A stretch of 64,000 bases of DNA from Congeria kusceri (GCA_027627225.1 CM051026.1:5014415-5078414); one strand, 5' to 3'; counted from the first letter of the stretch, positions 44,050 to 56,050 are shown. Numbers and translations are program-made. Notes: generated by a model from the sequence alone, not told the origin.

Positions 44050-44215
44050 TTTAGCAGTAACAATAAACGAGCGGCCTCTTTTCAGATAATTCAGACACAA
44101 AACCGAGCTGGATGCAGACGCCAATTTTGCTCCCATGACGGCCATGCGCAGGAAATGGAGGACAACATGACAACGAAAACCAACTGATTCGACGGGCGTG
44201 GGCAGTTAAAAAAAA
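44050..44215 (+). other. Segment I constant 3' block
   Basis: AACCGAGCTGGATGCAGACG, CCATGCGCAGGAAATGGAGG, ACATGACAACGAAAACCAAC. The same block closes modules at 49.1, 50.3, 51.5 and 52.6 kb. This is the best-conserved part of the locus. Confidence 0.75.
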
Positions 44216-44460
44216 CTTTTGTTCGTATAGAGCTACTGTATTTACTTTTGTTTTTAACACGTTATATGCCTCATATAATAAAAGCGTTCATTTGTGGAAG
44301 GGAATGATCAAAGTTCTATTTTCAATAACTTTTAATTATGTTGATTAAATGTTGATATTTTTTGCCATACACTTAACATTGGAAGTATTGTAACCGTGAT
44401 TATCAACACTTTAGGTTGACAGTTATCATGTTTTATTAATTTTCATTTTAAAAGCCTTGT

Positions 44461-46040
44461 AGCGGTCGTTAGCAGCAGACAACAAAAAACAACGCCCCTT
44501 TGTCCATGACAACCTCACCCCGATTCCGAGGAAGCCACACCCCGTTTCCGAGGACAACCACACCCCGTTTCCGAGGACAGCCTCACCCCGTTTCCAAGGA
44601 CAGCCACACCGCGTTTCCGAGGACAACTACACCCGTTTCTGAGGACAACCACATCCCGTTGTCAACAACAATCACACCCCGTTGCCAACAACAACACCTC
44701 TTTTGCGAGGACAACCACACCCCGTTGCCGACGACAAAAACACCCAGTTGCCAACAACAACAACATCCCATTACCGAGGACAGTAACATCCCCTTTGCCA
44801 ACAGTACCCCTTTGCTAACCACAACAACACCTGTTGCCTAGGACAACAACACCCCATTGCCAACAACAAAACACCCCGATGCCAACAACAACAACAACAC
44901 TCCGTTGCCTAGGAAAAACAGCACCCCGTTACCGAGGACAACACAAGCCCGTTGCAATCAAAAACAACACCCCATTGCCAACAACAACAACGTTTCCGAG
45001 GACAACACCCCGTTGCCGAGGTCAACAGCCCGATGCCGAGAAGAACACCCGTTACCAATAAAATCAATATACCGTTGCCAACAACGACAACACCCCGTTG
45101 TCAACAACAACAACACTCCGTTGCCAGCAACAACAACACCCCGTAACCAACAACACCCCGTTGCCGAAGACAACAACCCGTTGCCGAGGACGTCAACAAC
45201 AACATCCTGTTACCGAGGAAAATAGCACCCCGTTATTAACGACAACAGCACCCTGTAGCCAACGACAACACCCCGTTGCCAACAATAACAACACCTCGTT
45301 GCCGAGGACAACAACACCCTGTTTCCAAGGACAACCACTTCCTGTTGCTAACAACAACAACTTCCCGGTACCGAGGACAACAACACCCATTTACCAGCAA
45401 CAACAACAACCCGTTGCCTAGGACAACCACACCGCGTTGCCGAGACAACCACACCCCGTTCCCGACGACAACTACACCCTGTTCCGACGACAACTAAACC
45501 CCATTGCCGACGACAACCACACCCCGTTGCCAACGACAACTACACAGAGTTGCCGAGACAACCACACCCCGTTGACAACCACAACCGGTTGCAGAGGACA
45601 ACCACCGCCCGTTGCCGAAGACAACTACACCCCGTTGCAGAGGACCACTACACCCCGTTGAGGAAAACAACTACACCCCGTTACCGAGGGCAAACACACC
45701 GCGTTGCCGAGGACAGCCACGCCCCGTTGCAAGGACAACTACACCCCGTTGCCGATAACAACCACACCCCGTTGCCGAGGTCAACCACACCCCGTTGCCG
45801 AAGACAACTACACCCCGTTGCCGAGGATAACCACACCATGTTGCCGAGGACAACCACACCCTGTTACCAAGGACAGCCACACACATCTTTGCCGACGACA
45901 AACAAGCTTCGATTAAGACGACTTGTGTTAGATGCAGTTGACAGCCGGAACTCAATGCAGACAACATGCAATGGCGCATGCGCAATCCACCAGTTAAGTA
46001 CAATAAGACAACAACAATACAACAGAACGTAAGAACAAAT
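44461..46040 (+). repeat. 23-bp array B1 (GTTGCCGAGGACAAC), exon-like block
   Basis: Starts at GTTAGCAGCAGACAACAAA, an acceptor-like junction shared with other modules. About 60 imperfect 23-bp units follow (GTTGCCGAGGACAACCACAC), with CAACAACAACA-rich variants in the middle. It closes with CGATTAAGACGACTTGTG and ACAGAACGTAAGAAC, a good splice-donor match. All frames are open or nearly so on both strands, so no coding call is made. Period 23 excludes a simple coding repeat. Confidence 0.85.
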
Positions 46041-46249
46041 ACCGTATATTTTGATCATACGTTGTTTAGTGTACAAAATATTTTCCAGCTATTCGTTCGG
46101 TAATACAATATTACTTAGTTTTTGCGAAAGAAAAAAACTCATACATAATTCTGATAGTTTCTTTTAAATAATTCAGATAAAATTGTCAGTTTTTCCTTAA
46201 GGTTAAAATATTAAACATTTATGTAAACAATAATAAATAATAATTATTC

Positions 46250-47135
46250 ATATGCAGGCACATCGGCTTGTTTCAGACGACCATTCGATCACAATGCAGA
46301 CCAAGACAACAAGATCTCGTTAACGAGGAAAACCACGAATTGTAACCGAGGACAACTACATCCCGTTATTGACGACACCCACGCTCAGTAACCGAGGACA
46401 ACCATACCCCGTTACCAACGAAACCCACGCCCAGTTGCCGAGGACAACCACACCATGTTACCGAGGACAACCACACCGCGGTACCGACGACATCCACGCC
46501 CCGTTGCATAGGACAACAACACGCCGTTGCCGAAGACAACAACACCCCGTTTCCGAAGACAACCACACCCCGTTGCCGACGACACCACACCCCGTAACCG
46601 ACGACACCCACATCCCGTTGCCGAGGACAACAACACTCCGTTGCCATGGGCAACCACACCCCGTTGCCGAAGAAAACCACACCCCGTTGCAGAAGACAAC
46701 TATACCCCGTTACCGAGGACAACCACACCCCGTTGCCAACAACAACAACATCCGTTACCAACAAAACAACACCCCGTTGCCAACAACAACAACACCCAGT
46801 TGCCAACAACAACAACACCCCGTTGACAACAACAACAACACCCTGTTGTCAAGAACAACAACACCAAGTTGCCAAAAACAACAACATCCAATTGCCAACA
46901 ACAACAACACCCCATGGCCAACAAGAACTAACCCAGGACAACCTCAACCCGTTACCGAGGACAATCGCACCCCGTTGCCGAGGACAATCACAACCCGTTG
47001 CAGACGACGAACACACTTCGATTTAGATGATCTGTATACGATGCAGTAGACAGCTGCAACTCGATGCAGACGACATACAATGACGCATTCGCAAGCGACC
47101 AGTTACGTACAATAACAAAAACAGAACGTAAGAAA
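46250..47135 (+). repeat. 23-bp array B2 (GTTGCCGAGGACAAC), exon-like block
   Basis: Begins after TATTCATATGCAG, acceptor-like, and carries about 27 units of GTTGCCGAAGACAACCACAC type. It then ends as B1 does: CGATTTAGATGATCTGTA, TACAATAACAAAAACAGAAC, GTAAGAAAAA. B1 and B2 with their 3' ends are therefore tandem duplicates. Confidence 0.85.
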
Positions 47136-47312
47136 AAATACAGCAAATTTTGATCATATATTGTTTGCTATGCAATATATTTTCCTGCTTTTCGTACGGC
47201 AGTACAATATTAATTTTCTCTGGCACAAGATAAAATCATAGTTTTATTTGAATACCCCTGATAAAATTGTCAGCTTTTTTTCACTTGAGAAAAAAATACT
47301 AAACCCCCACTT

Positions 47313-47512
47313 TAACATGTCACGTGATCCACAAATACAACGTTCATCGGTCTCCTATAGATGCTTTCTTCCGGTTGCAGTTTTTGTGCAGGCAAGTTGA
47401 TAAAGTTTCATCAACCTCGTGCAGACGCATTCCTCGCTTCGACGGAGCTCCTGTTTCGAAACGATTGCGGGAACGAGGCCGGGTGCTATTGAATACCAGC
47501 AACAGATAAGTC
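47313..47512 (+). other. Segment II leader block
   Basis: Paralogue of 42600-42810: ATGTCACGTGATCC, ATAGATGCTTTCTTCCGGTT, GATTGCGGGAACGAGGCCGG, CAGCAACAGATAAGTCA. Confidence 0.6.
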
Positions 47513-47627
47513 AAACTGAAATCACGGGTTCATGTCATTTAAGTCTAAATTTGTATTAAAGGCACTACCTCTCAAATTAATTAGAAAGTGTGAAATCTTC
47601 AGTTTCTAAAAATGTATTAATCCGTTT

Positions 47628-47813
47628 GTTTAAAAGTATTAATTAAAGCTCGATTGTGTCGAAAGCCAGAGGCTTATTGAGCATTTTAGAGTCCGTTTTC
47701 TGTGTAGAACCAGTACTTGGTTAATTAAAAAAAAAATTTGTACGCTGCCGAGTAGGGATCGATCTCGCGACGGCAAGGCGGACACCATATCCATTACACC
47801 ACCACGACCTCTT
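47628..47813 (-). mobile_element. tRNA-derived SINE, copy 2, with target duplication
   Basis: On the minus strand it has the tRNA-like head (GGTGTAATGGATATGG, GCGAGATCGATCCC) and then the core CAAGTACTGGTTCTACACAG, with AGCCTCTGGCTTTCGACAC near the tail. TTAATCCGTT lies on both sides (47618-47627 and 47815-47824), a ~10-bp target duplication. The collinear site in segment I (about 42.93 kb) lacks it. Confidence 0.8.
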
Positions 47814-47984
47814 TTAATCCGTTAAATATACACTTTTTAAATTGACATGGTGTACGCAAATGGCAGCTTTGACTCACAATTCGGTATTAAAACTGTAATT
47901 TAACTGCTCAGTATATTAAATTAAAAGTCGGAAAAGAGGAGTGTTTATTTCTGTGAATTCTTAAACCAATGCCCGGTCAAATCA

Positions 47985-48090
47985 GGCGACAAGATGAAAA
48001 GGGCGCCCCCACCCTGTCGTCTGGCTTGTCAGGGTCATGACATGACCTGGGAGTTCAAAGGAATAAATACGACTCTTTTCTGATGATCAC
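47985..48090 (+). other. Segment II block 2
   Basis: Paralogue of 43136-43250 (GGCGACAAGATGAAAAGGGC, GGCTTGTCAGGGTCATGACA). Confidence 0.6.
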
Positions 48091-48284
48091 ATCAATGCGG
48101 TTGAAAAAAACATTGGATACTTGCGTCCAAAGTTTTAGTTGCCATTTTGGTTAATTATAGTTATTATAATAATAATAATTACCTGTAGATCAATGTTCTG
48201 TAGCAATGAACACAGTGTCGTACAAAAACAAAACTGTGGCATGCAATAAAATGCGAAATAAAAATGTTATGTCTATTGATTGTT

Positions 48285-48625
48285 TTTATTTCAGCGTTAT
48301 ATCTGACGGGTTGTGCAAGTGATTGATATGCTGCAGAAGTGCCATTTCTCCGAGGCCGATTCCCAGTACTCCCCAACTCCGTTTTGCTGCACGCATGCGA
48401 CAACTAGAGATTGGTGCAGACGACAACTGGAGATTGGTGCAGGCGACAACTCCATTGGTGCAGACGACAACTAGAGATTGGTGCAGGGGACAACTAGAGA
48501 TTGGTGCAGGCGACAACTAGAGATTTGTGCAGACGACAACTAGAGATTGGTGCAGACGACAACCATAGATTGGTGCAGGCGACTATGGGTGGCGACGATA
48601 ACACGAGCTAAGTTTAATTTTTAAT
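48285..48625 (+). other. Segment II block 3 with 23-bp array C
   Basis: After TTTATTTCAG comes TGATATGCTGCAGAAGTGCC, then about seven units of GGTGCAGACGACAACTAGAG (48405-48575), then GGCGACGATAACACGAGCTA. In segment I the equivalent block has a single unit, so the repeat expanded here (or shrank there) after the duplication. Confidence 0.65.
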
Positions 48626-48649
48626 CTGATGATTATAATTTTCAGGTTT

Positions 48650-48770
48650 TCTTAAGTCAACACCTTCCGGGCACGATGCAGACGACAAACAGAGTTTGAG
48701 GCAAGCAACATTCAGAAGCCAAGTTCAGTCGACAATGAATGACAACGAACCACGAGCTAAGTTTTATTTT
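48650..48770 (+). other. Segment II block 4
   Basis: GATGCAGACGACAAACAGAG, TTCAGTCGACAATGAATGAC and ACCACGAGCTAAG; paralogue of 43685-43815. Confidence 0.55.
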
Positions 48771-49059
48771 AAGGTATGAAACCTGTAAATCATAATATCA
48801 TAGGATCTCAAAGTATGAGAGTAAAATGGCGTTTTTGTCACTTTCCTTTATTTCATAAGATGTTGCAATTCTCGTCCCATTTGAAAGATGCTTACCTCTA
48901 TTTTCAAAATTTCAATTAGGACAAAATCAAAGGCTGCACATGTAATATATATTAATTGTTTATTTTTTTAAGTAATTCGATTTCACGATACATTAAATAG
49001 CACTGGCGACATGACTTCTTTTATTCAATAACCATTCAAGACAGAGTCCATTATGCGAA

Positions 49060-49245
49060 ATGCCTCTTTTACCAGAAGATCCATTTGCTATACGGCCTTC
49101 TTTTAGACGATGCAGACGAAAAACCGAGCTGGATGTAGATGACGATCTTTCCTCCATGACGACAATGCGCAGGAAAGCTATGGATGACAACAACATGACA
49201 ACGAAAACCAAGCGATTTGACTAGAATAGACAGTAAAGAGTTTGT
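49060..49245 (+). other. Segment II constant 3' block
   Basis: Paralogue of 44050-44215: AAACCGAGCTGGATGTAGAT, CCATGACGACAATGCGCAGG, ACATGACAACGAAAACCAAG, then GATTTGACTAGAATAGACAG and TAAAGAG. Confidence 0.7.
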
Positions 49246-49554
49246 TTTATATTAAATCTTTTAATCAAGTGGTTGTATAATAAATCCTTGACTTGCGGAC
49301 AAGAAACTTTATTGATGAGAAATTTCAGTGATTTCAAAAATTTCATAAATTTCAATTTTAATAAAACAAATTAATGGCACTTACCATCAATAAAATCCCA
49401 ATCGAAGCACTGTAGTTGTGCATCAGGACACCCTATAAAAACAGAAGCATTTTTTAATTTTGCAGAAATAGATCTATATGTAATTATAAAATATTTAAGT
49501 TTAAAATTTGTTTCGATTGAAAATAATTTCAGCAATAAATTATCCCACGTAGTA

Positions 49555-50390
49555 GTCTTTAGAAGCAGACAACAACAAGACCATGATCCAGACAACAACC
49601 AAACCGCACTGCTGACAACGAGCAAACCACGATGCCGACACCAAACAGACCACGCTGCTGACAACAAAAGACCACGATGCTAGCAACAGACTACAATGCA
49701 AACAACAAAACAGACCACACTGCTGACAACAAACAGACCACGCTGCTGACAACGAGCAAACCACAATGTTGATAACAAACAGACCACGCTGCTGACAACA
49801 AACAGACCACGCTGCTGACACCAAACAGACCACACTGCTGACAATGAACATACCAGGATGCAGATAACAAACAGACCACGATGCCGCCAACGAGCAAACC
49901 ACGACACTGACAACATCAAGACCCCAACGAAGTTTACAAACAGACCGCGATGCAGACACAAGCAGACCGCGATGCTGACACTAGCAGACCGCGATGCTGA
50001 CACAAGCAGACCACGATAAAGACAACAAACATACCACGATGCAGACAAAAAACAGACCACCATTCAAACAATAAACAGACCACGATGCAGACAACAAATA
50101 AACAACGATGAAGACAGCAAACATACCACGATGCTGACAAAAAACATACCATGATGCTGACAACAAACACGCCGCGATGCTGACAACAAACAGACCACCA
50201 TGCAGCCAAAAAGCATACCACAATGCAGACAACAAACGAACCACGATGCCTTCTTTAAAATGATGCAGACGACAAACCGAGCTTGATGCAATCGACGATC
50301 TTGCCTCCATGACAACAATGCGCAGGAAACAAATGGATGACAAGACAACGACAACCAAGCGATTTGAACAGCATGGACGGTAAACGGTGT
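49555..50390 (+). repeat. Module with 23-bp array A1 and constant 3' block
   Basis: TCTTTAGAAGCAGACAACAA start, then about 29 units of GATGCTGACAACAAACAGAC type to about 50235, then the constant block (GATGCAGACGACAAACCGAG, CAATGCGCAGGAAA, ATGGACGGTAAACGG). The ~300 bp before it resemble the spacers before the next modules. The minus strand is open for up to 139 codons in several frames, which is a property of the repeat. Confidence 0.8.
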
Positions 50391-50679
50391 GTTTTATGTT
50401 AAGCTGTATTTTCCCTTTTAATCACGTGGTAATATAATAAAATCCTTGATTTGAGTTACTTTAATGTTGAATTATTTCAGTGGTTCTTTAAATTTAAATA
50501 CAACAAATGGATGACAGTAACAATACACTCGCAATGAAAGTACTGATTTTAGGACACCATATGGTGCAACAAAAAAAGAAGCATATTTTTATTTTGCAGA
50601 AGTAGATTTATATGTCATTATATTTTTTTTTCGTTTAAAACGTGTTTCAATTGCAAATACTTTTAGCAATCCATTAGCA

Positions 50680-51605
50680 GTATTTAGCAGCAGACAACAA
50701 CTAAATCATGCTGCTGACAACCAACAGACCACGATGCTGACAACAGCCAGACTACAATGATGACAACAGACCACGATGCTGACAACAGACCACGATGCTG
50801 ACAACAGACAGACCACGATGCTGACAACAGACAGAACACGATGCTGACAACAGACAGACCACGATGCTGACAACAGACAGACCACGATGCTGACAACAGA
50901 CCACGATGCTGACAACAAACAGACCAGGATGCTGACAACATTCAGAACACGATGCTGACAACAAACAGACCACGATGCTGACAATAAACGGGGCACGATG
51001 CTGACAACAAACAGACCACGATGCTGACAACAAACAGACCACGATGTTGACAACAAACAGACCACGATGCTGACAACAGACAGAACACGATGCTGACAAC
51101 AAACAGACCACGATGCTGACAACATTCAGAACATGATGCTGACAACAAACAGACAACGATGCTGACAATAAACGGGGCACGATGCTGACAACAAACAGAC
51201 CACGATGCTGACAACAAACAGACCACGATGTTGACAACAAACAGACCACGATGCTGACAACAAACGGACCTCGATTCTGACAACAAAAAGACCATAATAC
51301 AGACAAAAAAAAGACCACGATGCAGAGAATAACAAGATCACGGTGCTGACAATAGACCACGATGCTGACAACAGACCGCGATGCTGACACAAGCAGACCA
51401 CGATGAAAACAACAAACATACCACGATGCAGACAACAAACAGACCACGATGAAGTCAACAAACACACCACGATGCCTTATTTCATACGATGCAGACGACA
51501 AACCCAGCTGGACGCAGACGACGATCTTGCCTCCGTGACGACAATGCGAAGGAAACCAGTGGATTACAACAAAAACCAATCATATGAACCATACTTTCCT
51601 GTTTA
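50680..51605 (+). repeat. Module with 23-bp array A2
   Basis: GTATTTAGCAGCAGACAACA start; about 33 units, many exactly GATGCTGACAACAAACAGAC, some deletion variants (GATGCTGACAACAGACCAC). A ~180-bp block within it (containing GACAATAAACGGGGCACG) is itself duplicated at about 50985 and 51165. The constant block at its end (51487-51560) has diverged after CGAAGGAAACC and lacks the GGTAAA end. Confidence 0.8.
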
Positions 51606-51874
51606 ATCACGTGGTAATATAACACCTTGAGCAAGAGTTACTTTAATGATGATAAATTTTGGAGATTCTTTAAATTTAAATAAAACAAATGAATAACAGT
51701 AAACAGCAATACACTCGCAATGAAAGTACTGTAATTGTGGTTAAGGACACCATTTGGCGGCAATAAAAACAGAAGCATATTTTTATTTAGTAGAAATAGA
51801 TCTACATGTCATTATACCTTTATTTAAATTGTGTTCAATTTGCAATGCTTTCAACAATTTATAAGCCAATGTAG

Positions 51875-52680
51875 CAGTCTTTAGTAGCAGACAACAACAA
51901 CGATGCAGCAAACAACTAGACCACGATATAGACAACGAATAAACTACGATGTGGACAACGACTAGACCACGATGTAGACAACAAACATTTCTCCGATGCA
52001 GACAACAAACAGACCACGATAAAAACAACAAACAGATCGACGACGCAGACAACAAACAGACCACAATGAAGACATCAAACAGACAACGATGCAGACAACA
52101 GCCAGACCACGATGCGGACAACAGCCAGATCAAGATGCGGACAACAGCCAGACCACGATGCAGACAACAGCCAGACCACGATTTAGTCAACAGCCAGACC
52201 ACGAGGCAGACAGCAGCCAGACCACGATGCAGACAACAGCCAGACCACGACGCAGACAACAGCGAAACCACGACGCAGACAACAGCGAGACCACGACGCA
52301 GATAACAGCCAGACCACGATGCAGACAACAAACATACCACGATGCAGACAACAAACATACCACGTTGCAGACAAAAAAAACAGACCACGATGTAGACAAT
52401 AAACAAACAACGATACAATAAACAAACATACCACGATGCTGACAACAACAAGGCCACGATACAGACAACAAACAGATGACGATGCAGACAACAACCAGAC
52501 CTCGATGCAGACAACAAACAGACCACGATACCTTTTTTCAGACGATGCAGACGACAAACCAAGCTGGATGCAGATGACGATCTTGCCTCCATGAAGACAA
52601 TGCGCAGGAAACCAATGGATGACAACAACATGACAACGAAAACCAAGCGATTTGACTAGCATGGGCGGTAAACAGTGTGT
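51875..52680 (+). repeat. Module with 23-bp array A3
   Basis: TCTTTAGTAGCAGACAACAA start; units GATGCAGACAACAGCCAGAC and ATGCAGACAACAAACATACC, about 28 copies, so the plus strand also stays open in places. Ends with the intact constant block and GGGCGGTAAACAGTGTG. Confidence 0.8.
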
Positions 52681-52954
52681 TTTATGTATTTTCCCGTTTA
52701 GTCACGTGGTTATATAATAAAATCCTTGATATGCGGAAGGTAACTTGAATGATTAGAAATTTCAATGATTATTAAATTTTAATGAAACAAATGAACGACA
52801 GCAACAATCAATATTACACTCGCAATAAAATTACTGTAATTCTGATGACAGCCTATATTGGCAATAAAAACAGAAGCATATTTTTATTTTGCAGCAATAA
52901 ATCTATAGGTCTTTGTAAAATATTTTCGTTTAAAATGTGTTCCATTTCCATTTC

Positions 52955-53215
52955 TTTAGTAGCAGACAACGTTCATACAATGATGCTGACAACAGACCAC
53001 GAAACAGACGGCACAAAGATCCCGATGCAGACAACAAACAGATTACGATGCAGGCAACAAACAGACCACGATGCTGACAACAAAAAGACAACGATGCAGA
53101 CAACAAACGGACCACGATGCAGACAACAAGACCACGATGCAGACAACGATCAGACAACGATGCTGACAATAAACATAAGTGTTCTACGCACTCGATTGAA
53201 TAACAACAACTGAAA
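52955..53215 (+). repeat. Module with short 23-bp array A4
   Basis: TTCTTTAGTAGCAGACAACG start and about nine units (GATGCAGACAACAAACAGAC). The preceding spacer (52680-52955) is paralogous to those before A1-A3, including ACAGAAGCATATTTTTA. The constant block is missing or unrecognisable here. Confidence 0.7.
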
Positions 53216-53411
53216 ACAACAGACCCTACGCGCAAGTGTGGTAGTATTCAAACATGTAACCTGCTTTTTACGCTGTTATACAATGTAAAACTTTAGAATG
53301 AAATGTTAAGCTTTTATTTGCGTATGAGTGACATCCAATGTATTTCTGTCTAAAATATTGTTTTTATTGAGGACTTCATTATTCAATTAAATTTATATTA
53401 CACTTATTACT

Positions 53412-53545
53412 ACGCGAGCCGGATGCAGACGGCATTCGGAGCTCGATGCCGACCAGCTCAATCCACTGCCTCCACGTGCTCGATGCGCATGCACAGGAGA
53501 CTCAATGACCACCAGACCTACCAAGCATCGACGGTAAATTTCTGT
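53412..53545 (+). other. Diverged constant block
   Basis: GAGCCGGATGCAGACGGC, CTGCCTCCACGTGCTCGATG, CGCATGCACAGGAGACTCAA and CATCGACGGTAAATTTC. Order of motifs follows the constant block, with a donor-like GGTAAAT at the end. Confidence 0.5.
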
Positions 53546-53879
53546 TACAATTCTTCATTATAACTCAGGGATGTGACGTTTCTTACTTTTGCATGTCAAA
53601 GTTACGCTTAAATTTGCTGGATTAAAAAAATATGTGAATATAATATATAGCTTCGAATTAGTCAAGGGAATATAAATTCTGAAGAAATCTTTTGTATTTA
53701 TAAATGTACTTATATATGTATTTATATACTGCTCATGAAAATTAACAATTATGGATGAACAATTTAAAATTAAAACGAAAGATTTAAAGGATATATATTT
53801 ATATAAATAATGGTGATTATGTCTTTATATGGTAATGAGGATAATCGTTTCGATTGTGATGATTGTGGTATTTGACTTT

Positions 53880-54062
53880 AAAGACAACAATCAGCGGACG
53901 ATGTCGGCGGCCATCAGCGGACGATGACGGCTGCAATCAGCGGACGATGCCTGTGACAACCAGCGGGCGAAGTCAGCGACAACCAGCGGACGATGCCTGT
54001 GACAAACAGCGGGCGAAGTCAGCGACAATCAGCGGACGATGCAGACGACAAGCATAAATGGT
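53880..54062 (+). repeat. 23-bp array D (GATGCCTGTGACAAC)
   Basis: About seven units alternating CAGCGGACGATGCCTGTGAC and CAGCGGGCGAAGTCAGCGAC, ending GATGCAGACGACAAGCATA and ATGGTAATTTGG. Last recognised member of the locus. Confidence 0.75.
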
Positions 54063-54340
54063 AATTTGGTAATAAAGTATATTTTCAAGAATTCACGTAA
54101 AATATTGCTTCATTAAGAACACGATCAATTATCAATGATTTGCAGGGTTATGAACAGTTGTAAGAATGCGATGCCATGTATGTCCATGGTTTAATATATT
54201 ACTTCATGTTTGTACAATATTTGATAATCACTTAAATGTTCACCGGTAACAAAAAAGCACGGTCGGTTTCATCCTGTTTTGAAAATAAATTGATGATAAA
54301 CGTGGCAATGGTGATAAACGTGGCAATAGTGATAAATGTG
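54063..54340. other. No gene seen
   Basis: Short AT-rich spacer after the 23-bp locus. Confidence 0.5.
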
Positions 54341-54344
54341 ATGA

Positions 54345-54366
54345 TGATGAAGATGGTGGTGATGAC

Positions 54367-54413
<47 letters not shown>
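54345..54413. repeat. GAT microsatellite
   Basis: Imperfect then pure (GAT)n, about 16 pure units at the right. Confidence 0.9.
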
Positions 54414-54416
<3 letters not shown>

Positions 54417-54419
54417 CTC

Positions 54420-55675
54420 TGTCATTTAAAGAACAACACGTGAAGTGTCATAGGAAAACGGACAATTAATTATGTTGATGTAAGAAAAACACATTATCGT
54501 TACGTCAAATAAAAACAGACATAGATTTTTATGGACGTATTCAATCCAGTACCTGGCCATTTACCGGTATAAATGATAAATTGTAAACTAGTAATTAACA
54601 CGTCATTTGAACATTGACACGTGATTTTAGATTTCTTATTCTTAAAGGGATAGTTAAAGATGGAATTTTAAAACAGAAATTTGTAGAATCTATCAAAACT
54701 TTTTGTCTTTTATTCTGTTTGGTTGTAAAACAGAATTATTTTTATCTTTGTTTTGCCTTTTTGTGTAAAAAAATGACTTGGTTGTAAAACAGAATTATTT
54801 TGATATTTATTTTGCCTTTTTGTGTAAAAAATGACTAGTGTATGTCTTCCAGGTGGCACATTTTTCTAAAAATATAACAGATGCACGTCAAACGAAAAAC
54901 CTTGAAATATTAACACTAAATGTATTATGTATAAAATGTATTAAAAGGAAAAACTTAGTTTGATAAAATTATTTCTCAAAGCCCAAAACTGTGAAACTGT
55001 CTCTTTAACATTTGTGTGTAACATTATTTATGGAATGAACGTTAATTTGTTATGTAACGAGAGCATTTTGGATTATAAATACGAAATAAATTTAAATGAA
55101 TTGAAATAACATTAATATTGCAAAAATGGAAAACTTAAGCATTGATTAAAAGCTTTTGATATACTTGTTTTAGACAATTTGTTTTCGTTCATACGTTTGA
55201 TGTGTTAATTATAACAACTACAGCATTTATAATAGTTGTAAATAACTGTTTGTTTTACACTTTTATGCAATTTCAAGATGTTCATGGTAACGTTACCTTA
55301 AGAGTTACGTATGGATATTTACTTAAGGAAATCCAGCATTGAACAATTTATCGTGACAAAAACATGTTTACATCAATGTGTATTATTTATTTCTAAGTTA
55401 CAGATTACTTACTTTACAGATTTAAGACACCGAATCCGCATTGAATATGAACATTTTCAATATTTGATATTTATGTAGAGATTAAACTAATTTACCAATA
55501 TTTTTTTGACAATTGTCAAAATTTATACGTTTTTTACATGCAGAGAAAATGCTTAATGCGTTCACAGACAAATGTATGTTAAAGTTATCGTTTATGCTCA
55601 ATGCAGTTTCGGTGGTTTTATATACCCATTGACATTTTAGCTGTGTTTTAGTATTTCTATTAAAATGAACGTTAA
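54420..55675. other. No gene seen
   Basis: AT-rich. A ~58-bp tandem duplication starting GGTTGTAAAACAGAATTATT (54720 and 54780) is the only structure noted. Confidence 0.5.
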
Positions 55676-55859
55676 TTTTTTTGTTATACAGAGATGAAAT
55701 ACCAATTAATAAAACAACTCAAGTACTAAGCAGCAGCCAACAACACAATCAAACCAGCAACCACAGCAACCAACATATTGCTAGAACTACAGCATCAATA
55801 ACAACAGCAACAGCTACTTCTACTACTACTAACAATTGTATTACGTCTGCTAACCTTAC

Positions 55860-56050
55860 TACTGCTTCCAATTGACCTTTGTTGTTGCTGTTGCTGCTAG
55901 TGTGCTACTACTGATGCTGCTATTGCATATACTGCTGCTGCGGCTACTGCTGCGGCTACTGCTGCTGCTGTTGATACTACTATAACTGCTGATGCTACTA
56001 CCGATGCAGCTGCTACAGTTACTTCTGCTGCAGTTGAAACTGCTGTTGCA
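55860..56050. repeat. CTG/CTA trinucleotide-rich tract
   Basis: Imperfect CTGCTG and CTACTA runs with ACTACTACTAA upstream. The serine-rich minus frame (55859-56158) is a simple-repeat product. Confidence 0.8.

Noticed and set aside
44500..47049. Proline/threonine-rich plus frames (up to 226 codons) over the GTTGCCGAGGACAAC arrays
   Set aside because: Several frames are open together because of the 23-bp repeat; frames end where the repeat varies, not at gene-like boundaries.
43485..48770. CGAGCTAAGT block ends as splice donors
   Set aside because: They lack GT at the junction (CT instead). A non-canonical donor cannot be claimed without RNA data.
49540..52662. Long minus-strand frames (up to 287 codons) rich in V, C, L, S, W over the 23-bp arrays, looking like membrane proteins
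   Set aside because: The unit has no stop in any of the three minus frames, so all are open at once and the peptide repeats every 23 residues. No unique domain or start is present.
42600..54062. CRISPR-like reading of regularly spaced repeats
   Set aside because: Units are contiguous without unique spacers, the DNA is eukaryotic, and no cas-like gene is present.
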